Shown: piece after piece, positions 11,667-18,757 of the stretch
How the letters are laid out: each line of letters starts with the position of its first letter
How positions within the stretch are numbered: the first letter of the stretch is position 1
Source: a virus
Reading direction: 5' to 3' (one strand)
Length of the DNA: 29,312 bases
Virus record (IMG/VR): IMGVR_UViG_3300029787_000230
Coordinates: 1 to 29,312 of that record
Notes under the pieces: generated by a model
What the model was told of the DNA's origin: nothing
Databases searched by the model: none
Seen by the model: only the letters and a program-made list of their open reading frames with translations
Position numbers and translations under genes: made by a program

Positions 11667-11908
11667 TGAAGAAGTCACAGAGAAGTCTTAAGTCTTGGGG
11701 AGAGCAAGATTGGCAAACGAAAAGTGGCAAGAAGTCTTCCGTGACTGGGGAAAGATATTTACCAAAGAAAGCAATCAAAGCTCTTACAGCAGAAGAGTAC
11801 GCACGAACCACAGCAGAGAAAAGAAAGGCAAAGAAAAAAGGGAAACAATTTTCTTCTCAACCCAAAGCGATTGCAAAAAAGACAGCACTCTATAGGAGAT
11901 TTAGTTGA
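11666..11908 (+). CDS. Conserved basic phage protein
   Basis: An 80-residue protein with the conserved run SQRSLKSWGEQDWQTKSGKK, then GERYLPKKAIKALTAEEYARTT and GKQFSSQPKAIAKKTALYRR. This exact block order is familiar from cyanophage and other marine phage genomes, where it has no assigned role. It is very basic throughout and soluble. Its start overlaps the preceding stop (TAATG), and its stop overlaps the TTG start of the next gene. Confidence 0.75.
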   Translation: MKKSQRSLKSWGEQDWQTKSGKKSSVTGERYLPKKAIKALTAEEYARTTAEKRKAKKKGKQFSSQPKAIAKKTALYRRFS

Positions 11909-12105
11909 CGTTCATAAATAAACTAAAACCAGAAGAACACAGAAGCCTTAGACAAAAAGTAAAAGAGATTCACTTTCAATACTTCGATGAGAAGCATGGA
12001 GCTTCCTTCGTCACTAATAAAATGCTAGATAACATTATTGAAAACTTAGGTGAGAAAGTTGCCCAGCAAATGATTAAACAAGCTGTGGATAATGACAGAC
12101 TTTAA
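11905..12105 (+). CDS. Small helical protein before large terminase
   Basis: A 66-residue protein read from a TTG at 11905, with AGGAG about 7 bases upstream; no ATG is available. It is helical and moderately basic (KLKPEEHRSLRQKVKEIHFQ), with a conserved-looking C-terminal helix (IIENLGEKVAQQMIKQAVD). It overlaps the large terminase start by 14 bases, so the two are probably co-translated, and a packaging-related role is possible. No family named. Confidence 0.6.
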   Translation: MTFINKLKPEEHRSLRQKVKEIHFQYFDEKHGASFVTNKMLDNIIENLGEKVAQQMIKQAVDNDRL

Positions 12106-13612
12106 ATATAAACCTGACGGTACTGTACTTAAAAATTTTATGAAGGATGATAGTTTCTTTCGAGGCATCCGAGGCCCAGTTGGTTCTGGTAAATCTGTTG
12201 GTTGCTGTGTTGAAGTATTCAGAAGAGCATTAGAGCAGAAGCCAAATGAAGATGGAGTTCGTAAATCACGATGGGCTGTTATAAGAAATACCAATCCCCA
12301 GCTAAGAACAACTACGATAAAGACATGGTTAGACTGGTTTCCCGAATCGGATTGGGGTAACTTTCACTGGTCTGTTCCTTATACTCACCACATAAAAGTG
12401 AATGATCTTGACCTTGAAGTTATCTTTCTGGCTCTCGATAGACCAGAAGATGTGAAGAAACTTTTATCACTAGAGCTTACTGGTATATGGATTAATGAAG
12501 CAAGAGAGATTCCCAAGAGTATTGTTGATGCTTGTACTATGCGTGTTGGTAGATTCCCAAGTATGCGAGAGGGTGGTGCTAGTTGGTCTGGTGTTATCTG
12601 TGATACTAACGCACCAGAGGAAGATCACTGGTGGGCAATCATGTCAGGGGAGGTTCCTATTCCAGATCACATTCCTCGAGAACAGGCTACCATGTTGGTA
12701 AAGCCTGACAACTGGAGATTCTTTGCCCAGCCTCCAGCGATGAAGGAACATATAAATGATAGAAAAGAAATAACTTCTTATTCTCTGAATAAAGATGCTG
12801 AGAACAAAAAAAATATTCTTGGTACGTACTATACAAATTTAATCCGAGGTAAGACTAAGAACTGGATTGATGTCTATGTAATGAATAGGTTAGGTTTGAT
12901 TCAAGAAGGCAAGCCAGTTTATCCTGACTTTCTTTCTGAAACTCACATAGCTGATGAAGAAATACCTATTGCTATCGGTATACCTTTATATGTTGGTATT
13001 GATTTTGGTTTGACTCCTTCTGCTGTGTTTGGGCAAAAGGTTCGAGGTCGATGGTTGGTACAAGCTGAGATTGTTGCTGTTGATATGGGTGTAGTTCGTT
13101 TTGCAGAGTTGCTTAGACAAGAGATAGCTACACGATTTAATGGTCTTGATGTTTATATATATGGTGACCCAGCTGGTGACTTTAGGGCGCAAACAGATGA
13201 ATCAACTCCCTTTCAGATATTAAGGGGAGCTGGATTAAAAGCTGTGCCAGCTCCTAGTAATAGTGTTGATCTTAGGTTGGAATCTGTTTCTTCTCAACTC
13301 ACTAAGATGGCAGAAGGGTTGCCAGCATTTATGATAGATAGAAGATGTGTTACATTGATAAAAGGTTTTCAAGGTGGCTATTGTTATAGACGCATGCAAG
13401 TATCAGGAGAACGTTATGATGATAAGCCTGATAAAAATATGTACTCACACATACATGATGCCTTGCAATATATGATGTTAGGTGCTGGTGAAGGACGTAG
13501 TTTGATGTCTGGTCAGAAACCAATCAAGGCTTTCAATGCAAGAAAAGGCTTTGATATTTTTAGAAGATCGCCTAATAATAAGAAAAGTAGTTCATTTTGG
13601 AATAGACTATAA
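12092..13612 (+). CDS. terL: Terminase large subunit
   Basis: A 506-residue packaging ATPase/nuclease. The ATPase domain shows Walker A GPVGSGKS at residues 28-35, an arginine-rich WAVIRNTNPQLRTTT at 61-75, and a Walker B-like strand GIWINEAREI at 131-140 with the acidic residues. The nuclease domain begins with VGIDFGLTP (D304) and continues with YGDPAGD (D359). A histidine/aspartate motif, YSHIHDALQY (D456), near the C-terminus completes a likely RNase H-type metal site. It pumps DNA into the procapsid through the portal encoded at 13920 and cuts the concatemer. Length is normal for the family. Confidence 0.92.
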   Translation: MTDFKYKPDGTVLKNFMKDDSFFRGIRGPVGSGKSVGCCVEVFRRALEQKPNEDGVRKSRWAVIRNTNPQLRTTTIKTWLDWFPESDWGNFHWSVPYTHHIKVNDLDLEVIFLALDRPEDVKKLLSLELTGIWINEAREIPKSIVDACTMRVGRFPSMREGGASWSGVICDTNAPEEDHWWAIMSGEVPIPDHIPREQATMLVKPDNWRFFAQPPAMKEHINDRKEITSYSLNKDAENKKNILGTYYTNLIRGKTKNWIDVYVMNRLGLIQEGKPVYPDFLSETHIADEEIPIAIGIPLYVGIDFGLTPSAVFGQKVRGRWLVQAEIVAVDMGVVRFAELLRQEIATRFNGLDVYIYGDPAGDFRAQTDESTPFQILRGAGLKAVPAPSNSVDLRLESVSSQLTKMAEGLPAFMIDRRCVTLIKGFQGGYCYRRMQVSGERYDDKPDKNMYSHIHDALQYMMLGAGEGRSLMSGQKPIKAFNARKGFDIFRRSPNNKKSSSFWNRL

Positions 13613-13623
13613 GGAGATTGAAT

Positions 13624-13920
13624 ATGTGTTTTGGTGGAGGTGGCAGTAGTGCGCCAGAGAAAACAAGTCCAGTTGTTGATCAGGAACAAAAAGAAAAAGA
13701 AAAGGTAGAAAAAGAAAAAACTATCGAGCGGCGGCAAGAAGAAAAAGAACGTACTATTGCCCAAGAGCAACCAATTAAAACATCTCTTACTTATGAAACT
13801 GGACCAAAAACTGGACAAACAGTTATGAGAGGAAGCCGAGGTCGTAGGGCTTTATATACTTCAAATCGTGGTGGTGTAGGGTATAGAAGTCCAATGGGTG
13901 GTGGAGGAATGTACGGATAA
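13624..13920 (+). CDS. Glycine-rich/coiled linker protein before portal
   Basis: A 98-residue protein from the ATG at 13624 (MCFGGGGSSAPEKTS), chosen because AGGAG precedes it at 8 bases. It has a Gly-rich N-terminus with one cysteine, a highly charged helical middle (QKEKEKVEKEKTIERRQEEK), then a basic Gly/Arg-rich tail ending MGGGGMYG. It overlaps the portal start by one base. Similar 'MCFGGGG' proteins stand between terminase and portal in other T7-like marine phages; the role is unknown, possibly a minor head component. Confidence 0.65.
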   Translation: MCFGGGGSSAPEKTSPVVDQEQKEKEKVEKEKTIERRQEEKERTIAQEQPIKTSLTYETGPKTGQTVMRGSRGRRALYTSNRGGVGYRSPMGGGGMYG

Positions 13921-15473
13921 TGCATGATGAAGAAATCATAGATTCCTTTCTTAAGAAATACGATAAAGCAAAATCAGTAAGACAAAGATGGGAAAGTCTT
14001 TTTGATGAGTGCTATGAGTATGCATTACCAATGCGTCAGACTTTTGGAACAAACAGTATTGGCGAAAGAAGAGATGATAAGATATTTGATGAGACTGCTG
14101 TTGTTGGAGTTCAGGAGTTTGCATCAAGACTTCAGGCTGGATTAGTTCCTAATTTTGCTCGATGGGCTGACTTTACTGCTGGTAGTGAGATACCAACAGA
14201 ACAAAGAGATGCAATAAATAATGAGCTTGAAGAGGTAACTGATTATGTCTTTGAGGTTATTCAGAACTCAAACTTTGGTCAGGAGGTTCACGAATCGTTT
14301 ATGGATCTTGCTATTGGTACTGGTGTTCTTCATGTCGAAGAGGGCGATTCTATTAACCCTATTAATTTTACTGCTTTGCCTTTACCTCATGTCGTTCTTG
14401 ATGTTGGTCCAGATGATAGGATTGATCATGTTTATAGGGAGAGGGACATTAGGTATTCTGACATAATGGTTCTCTACCCCAAGGCAACTATTAACAATCG
14501 ATTGCAATCTGTAATGACTGCTAATCCAGATGGAAGAACAAAGGTACTTGAGATAATATGTAAGGATTATTCTCAGATGAATGAAGACGCATACTTCTGT
14601 ATCATATTTGATATCAATACAAAGTGTATGCTAAAGTACGAAACGTTCAAAGGTACTGGCAGTAATCCGTTTATATGTTTTCGCTGGAGTAAAGACCCCG
14701 GTGCAATCTATGGTCGAGGTCCACTCATCAACGCATTGAGTGCAATTAAAACTACTAACCTGACAATAGAATTAATATTAGAAAATGCACAGATGGCTAT
14801 ATCTGGTGTGTATCAAATGGATGACGATGGTGTTATTAATCCTGATACAATTAACCTTGTGCCTGGAACTGTAATACCTAAAGCACCAAACTCTGCTGGA
14901 CTACAGCCAGTTAAAGCGGCTGGATCATTTGATGTAGCGAACATTATTCTTTCTGATATGAGACTGAATATTAAGAGAGCATTGTACAATGACATGCTTG
15001 GTAATCCAGATAGAACACCAGCCAGTGCAACAGAGATAGCAGAACGTATGGCTGATTTATCAAGACGTATTGGTTCTGCGTTTGGTCGATTGCAAGCTGA
15101 GTTAGTACAGCCAGTATTGCAAAGAGTTGTGTATATATTAAAGAAGCAAGGTCGTATTGAAATACCAACAATCAATGGTAGGTCAGTCAAAGTCCGTTCC
15201 GTTTCACCACTATCGCAAGCACAAGCCAATCAAGATATTACATCAATCAATAGATTTCTAGAGATGATAGGTGTTCGATTCGGTCCTGAACTAACAAATG
15301 TTTTAATTAATTCTGAAGAGACAGCAATATATCTTGCTAAAAAGTTTGGCATACCAGAGTATTTATTAAGAGACTTAGAAGAACGTAAACAAATAATTGC
15401 TATGGCACAACAGTTACAACAACAACAAACAATGATGCAACAACAAGGAACTATGGATGAACAAGCAAACTAA
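13920..15473 (+). CDS. Portal (head-tail connector), T7 gp8-like
   Basis: A 517-residue protein with the typical N-terminus of podovirus connectors (YDKAKSVRQRWESLFDECYEYALPMRQ) and FDETAVVGVQEFASRLQAGLVPNFARW. A central stretch contains GRGPLINALSAIKTTNLTIEL, and ATEIAERMADLSRRIGSAFGRLQAELVQPVL forms the long helix lining the channel. The C-terminus is a glutamine/methionine-rich tail. Twelve copies would form the ring through which DNA enters and to which the tail tubular proteins attach. Position after terminase and before scaffold matches the family. Confidence 0.9.
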   Translation: MHDEEIIDSFLKKYDKAKSVRQRWESLFDECYEYALPMRQTFGTNSIGERRDDKIFDETAVVGVQEFASRLQAGLVPNFARWADFTAGSEIPTEQRDAINNELEEVTDYVFEVIQNSNFGQEVHESFMDLAIGTGVLHVEEGDSINPINFTALPLPHVVLDVGPDDRIDHVYRERDIRYSDIMVLYPKATINNRLQSVMTANPDGRTKVLEIICKDYSQMNEDAYFCIIFDINTKCMLKYETFKGTGSNPFICFRWSKDPGAIYGRGPLINALSAIKTTNLTIELILENAQMAISGVYQMDDDGVINPDTINLVPGTVIPKAPNSAGLQPVKAAGSFDVANIILSDMRLNIKRALYNDMLGNPDRTPASATEIAERMADLSRRIGSAFGRLQAELVQPVLQRVVYILKKQGRIEIPTINGRSVKVRSVSPLSQAQANQDITSINRFLEMIGVRFGPELTNVLINSEETAIYLAKKFGIPEYLLRDLEERKQIIAMAQQLQQQQTMMQQQGTMDEQAN

Positions 15474-15723
15474 CATCAGCGGTCTTGATGGATTCCCTAG
15501 GGGAACAGAAGATGAACAGAATATATCTTTAAATTTTGTTTCTCTGTTTTCATCACCAGCTGGTAAGGCAGTATTAAAGTATTTAAGGAGTGTAACTATA
15601 GAAGCTGTGCATGGGTCAGCTGTAACTGATGAGGTATTGCGTCATGCAGAAGGCAGTCGATATATAGTTGGTTTAATCGAAAGACGTATTCAACATGGAC
15701 ATAAGGTGAAATCAAATGAGTGA
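15457..15723 (+). CDS. Bbp19-like phage protein
   Basis: An 88-residue protein starting MNKQTNISGLDGFPRG with AAGGA 7 bases before the ATG, inside the portal's 3' end. The conserved core is NFVSLFSSPAGKAVLKYLRS followed by HAEGSRYIVGLIERRI, matching small Bbp19-like proteins found between portal and scaffold genes in podoviruses. Function is not established. Its stop overlaps the scaffold start by 8 bases. Confidence 0.7.
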   Translation: MNKQTNISGLDGFPRGTEDEQNISLNFVSLFSSPAGKAVLKYLRSVTIEAVHGSAVTDEVLRHAEGSRYIVGLIERRIQHGHKVKSNE

Positions 15724-16441
15724 AGAACAAACACAAGAAGCGCAACCACAGGAAGAACAGCAAACTATTGAAGTACCTCAAGAGTATGCAGATGAAAGAC
15801 CAAAGTGGCTTCCTGAAAAATTTAAAACTCCTGAAGATCTAGCAAACTCTTACGCAAGTCTTGAGAGTAAGTTTGGACAAAAAGAAGAAGAAATTCGTAA
15901 TACAGTTATGAAAGAGATAGAGGATAAGGCATACTCCGAACGCCCAGCTACTGCTGGTGACTATGTTGTTCCTGAAGTTATTGATGCTGAAGAGGCTGTT
16001 GATAATCAATTGCTTGATTGGTGGGCTGATCATTCTTATGAGAATGGTTACTCTCAACAAGAGTTTGAAGCTGGCATACAAAAGTTTCATGAAGCAACAA
16101 CTGGTGGATATAACGCTGATACAGAAATGCAACAGCTAGGTGATAATGCTCAAGAACGCGTTGAAGCTGTAGGACTATTTGTTGAAAAAACATTTAATGA
16201 AGATACGCGAACAGCTATTGATGATCTTTGTGCAACAGCAGAGGGTATCAAAGCTATGGAAATAATTATGCATAATTTGAAGGAAACAACTGTATCAGGA
16301 AATTCTCAACCTACTGCAACCCTTAGTGATGATAAACTTCGAGAGATGATGAATGATCCTCGATACTATAGTCCTAACCAACGCGACCCAGCCTTTGTCA
16401 AAATGGTTGATGAAGGATTTAGAAAGATGTATAACAGATGA
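15716..16441 (+). CDS. Scaffolding (capsid assembly) protein
   Basis: A 241-residue acidic protein. The N-terminus is Gln/Glu-rich and unstructured (EEQTQEAQPQEEQQ), followed by the marker PKWLPEKFKTPEDLANSYASLESKFG seen in many phage scaffolds. Then come helical acidic regions and a C-terminus (LREMMNDPRYYSPNQRDPAFVKMVDEGF) that probably binds the capsid protein. It assembles the procapsid and is then lost. AAGGTG precedes the ATG, and gene order portal-scaffold-capsid is as in T7. Its stop overlaps an ATG in another frame, discussed under the GNAT gene. Confidence 0.85.
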   Translation: MSEEQTQEAQPQEEQQTIEVPQEYADERPKWLPEKFKTPEDLANSYASLESKFGQKEEEIRNTVMKEIEDKAYSERPATAGDYVVPEVIDAEEAVDNQLLDWWADHSYENGYSQQEFEAGIQKFHEATTGGYNADTEMQQLGDNAQERVEAVGLFVEKTFNEDTRTAIDDLCATAEGIKAMEIIMHNLKETTVSGNSQPTATLSDDKLREMMNDPRYYSPNQRDPAFVKMVDEGFRKMYNR

Positions 16442-16472
16442 CCAAAAAAAAAGTAAAGAAACCGATAAAGTA

Positions 16473-16997
16473 TTGACTTATATTAGAAGAGGCAACCTTG
16501 AGTTCAGACCATGCGTTGTATCTGATATTGATGTTATTCTCGATAATATGCGTCTTCCTGATATCCGAGAGTGTGCATTGGTTGGGGTAACTCCAATGAT
16601 TGCACTTAGAGTTCCCTTTGAAGAAAATGATTCAAGAGGTTTTACCATAACACATAATCGTAAACCTATTGCGATGTGTGGTGTAACATCGATGGATAAG
16701 TATATGCATACTGGGAAGATATGGTTTCTCGGTACTGATAAGGTCGATGATATATGGAAATCCTTTTATAAACATAGCAAACTTATACTTAGTTTTCTCG
16801 CTATTGGTTATGATATTGTAGAAAATTATGTACCAATTGATCATGTGAAAACTATTAGATGGCTTAAATGGATAGGATTTAAGGTAGAAGATCAAGAATA
16901 TTTTATACATGATCATGAGTTTGTACGAGTTTTCTATTGCAATTTAAATAAATTTGAGTCTAATAATAGATTAAGTGAAAGACCCGTACTGCATTAG
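16473..16997 (+). CDS. GNAT-like protein (T7 gp13-like), unusual start
   Basis: From a TTG at 16473 the frame encodes 174 residues resembling GNAT acetyltransferase-like phage proteins and T7 gp13. Features are LEFRPCVVSDIDVILDNMRL at the start, a GFTITHNRKPIAMCGV strand pair, GKIWFLGTDKV, and ENYVPIDHVKTIRWLKWIGF. The acyl-CoA loop is not obvious, so catalysis is uncertain. There is no good ribosome site for the TTG. Instead an ATG at 16438, coupled to the scaffold stop, starts MTKKK over an A9 run; that frame stops at once, but a -1 shift at A9 joins this gene. It sits between scaffold and capsid, unlike T7 gp13. Confidence 0.75.
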   Translation: MTYIRRGNLEFRPCVVSDIDVILDNMRLPDIRECALVGVTPMIALRVPFEENDSRGFTITHNRKPIAMCGVTSMDKYMHTGKIWFLGTDKVDDIWKSFYKHSKLILSFLAIGYDIVENYVPIDHVKTIRWLKWIGFKVEDQEYFIHDHEFVRVFYCNLNKFESNNRLSERPVLH

Positions 16998-17079
16998 AGA
17001 AGCCCTCTATGGACAACTTCGTTGAAAATTGCACAGGATAATCTGAAACGTAATTGAAACTTTAACTTAGGAGCTAATA

Positions 17080-17895
17080 ATGGCAAGTACAATTGACACA
17101 GCCTTTATTAAACAGTTCGAGTCAGAAGTTCACCTTGCTTATCAGCGTATGGGTTCTAAGCTACGGAACACTGTACGAATGGCAAACAATGTGACTGGAA
17201 GCGTTGTACGTTTTCAGAAGATTGGAACTGGAAGTGCGAGTACCAAGTCCAGAAATGGTCTTGTGACTCCAATGGAATTAGCACATACAACTGTCGAGGC
17301 GACTATGAGTGACTTCTATGCCGCAGAATATATCGACAAATTGGATGAGCTAAAAATAAATATCAATGAGAGACAAGCAGTTGCGACTTCAGCGGCGGCG
17401 GCTCTTGGTCGTAAGACTGATGAGATTTTGTATACAGCAATGGACGCTGGTGCAAACTCAACTCAGATACATGACACAAGTAGTGCTGTTGAGAAGGCTG
17501 ACTTACTGTCACTCTTTGAAACCTTCGGTACTGCAAACATCCCAGAGGATGGTGGTAGATATCTTGCAATGCATCCAAAGGGTTTTGCTGATCTGTTTAA
17601 TATAACAGAGTTTGCATCATCTGACTTTGTGGGTGAGCAGAATCTTCCATTTGCTGGTGGTATGACAATGAAGTCTTTCTTAGGATTTCAAATCTTTTCA
17701 ACTGCGGCTATCACCGCTGGAAAGAATATGGCATATCATACAACATCTGTTGGTCTTGGTATTAACTCTGATGTTCAAACGGAACTTAACTATGTTGCCG
17801 AAAGAGCATCTCATCTTGCAACGTCTATGATGTCAATGGGTGCTGTTGTTATTGATGACAATGGTATCTATGAAGTCTTAGATAATAACTCATAG
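17080..17895 (+). CDS. Major capsid protein
   Basis: A 271-residue protein starting MASTIDTAFIKQFESEVHLA with AGGAG 7 bases upstream. Conserved parts are HLAYQRMGSKLRNTVRMANN, GRKTDEILYTAMDAGAN near the middle, and a C-terminal HLATSMMSMGAVVIDDNGIYE strand. It matches a capsid family widespread in marine podoviruses, probably with an HK97-type fold. It would form the icosahedral shell on the scaffold encoded upstream. The 82-base gap before it contains only a short CAAC-TTC-GTTG hairpin and no convincing promoter. Confidence 0.9.
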   Translation: MASTIDTAFIKQFESEVHLAYQRMGSKLRNTVRMANNVTGSVVRFQKIGTGSASTKSRNGLVTPMELAHTTVEATMSDFYAAEYIDKLDELKININERQAVATSAAAALGRKTDEILYTAMDAGANSTQIHDTSSAVEKADLLSLFETFGTANIPEDGGRYLAMHPKGFADLFNITEFASSDFVGEQNLPFAGGMTMKSFLGFQIFSTAAITAGKNMAYHTTSVGLGINSDVQTELNYVAERASHLATSMMSMGAVVIDDNGIYEVLDNNS

Positions 17896-17906
17896 GGGGT
17901 ATTGAA

Positions 17907-18170
17907 ATGGCTTTTAGTGCTACAGGATTATCTCGGTTAGCTGGTGCATCAAACATTAACTTGTGGGCTTACACAACTACAGACGCTATTGCTACTGTAA
18001 ATACTGCTGGTTATTTTAATGATGCTGCAAATATGCTTGCTATTAGAGATGTTATAATTGTTGCTGATACAAACACTCCTACAACTAGTTTTGTAAGTGT
18101 TTTATCAAATACTGGTACTGTAGTAGATGTATCTGATGGTACAGCTATTGCTGAAACAGACAGCGACTAA
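17907..18170 (+). CDS. Small head protein, decoration candidate
   Basis: An 87-residue protein starting MAFSATGLSRLAGASNINLW, with a beta-rich pattern and a conserved-looking WAYTTTDAIATVNTAGYF. It is followed by DVIIVADTN and SVLSNTGTVVDVSDG. A run of Gs precedes the start, 12 bases behind the capsid gene. Homologous-looking small proteins directly follow capsid genes in related phages and are thought to be head-associated. Decoration or head-completion is inferred from position only. Confidence 0.65.
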   Translation: MAFSATGLSRLAGASNINLWAYTTTDAIATVNTAGYFNDAANMLAIRDVIIVADTNTPTTSFVSVLSNTGTVVDVSDGTAIAETDSD

Positions 18171-18757
18171 TGACTTCAACTGCGGCAGATAGCGCAATAG
18201 ATATTTCGAGTCGCGCTCTTATCTTGATAGGAGCTGAACCTATTACTTCGTTTACTGATGGTACAACGGAATCATTGGTAGCCTCGAGTCTTTATGAAGA
18301 TATCTGCCGTAGTGCTTTATCAAATACACGCTGGAGATTTGCATCAGATCAAGCAGTATTAAATAGATTGACTGATGCTCCAACTGGTAGATATGATCTT
18401 GCTTATCAGCTTCCTTCAGGAACACTGATTGTACATGCTATAACTGTTAATGATAGTTTAGTGCAATATCAGATATATGGTGATATGGTATTTGCTGATA
18501 CCTCTACTCAAGATTCTGTTATTGCAGACTTTACATTCCGAGCAAGAGAAGAAGACTTTCCAAGTTATTTTACTGTTGCTCTTGAGTATTCTTTAGCTTC
18601 TGCTTTCGCTACATCTATTGCAAGGGATGCAAGTCTTATGCAACTAATGACACAGATGGCAGATAGAGCAATGCTCAAAGCACGTAATATTGATTCACAA
18701 CAACAAACAACTAGGACGATACCACAAACAAGATTCAGTGCATTTAGGAGAAGCTAA
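18170..18757 (+). CDS. Tail tubular protein A (T7 gp11-like)
   Basis: A 195-residue adaptor. The signature is the N-terminal SRALILIGAEPITSFTDGTTESLVASSLYEDICRSALSNTRWRFA in overlapping blocks, then RYDLAYQLPSGTLIVHAITV. The middle carries a small beta insertion and the C-terminus helices (FTVALEYSLASAFATSIARD). It forms the ring between portal and nozzle. Start and stop overlap their neighbours by one base. Confidence 0.85.
   Translation: MTSTAADSAIDISSRALILIGAEPITSFTDGTTESLVASSLYEDICRSALSNTRWRFASDQAVLNRLTDAPTGRYDLAYQLPSGTLIVHAITVNDSLVQYQIYGDMVFADTSTQDSVIADFTFRAREEDFPSYFTVALEYSLASAFATSIARDASLMQLMTQMADRAMLKARNIDSQQQTTRTIPQTRFSAFRRS

Noticed and set aside
16998-17079. Promoter ahead of the capsid gene
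   Set aside because: A GATAAT-like box is present but no suitable -35; the short CAAC-TTC-GTTG hairpin has no T-run, so neither promoter nor terminator is called.
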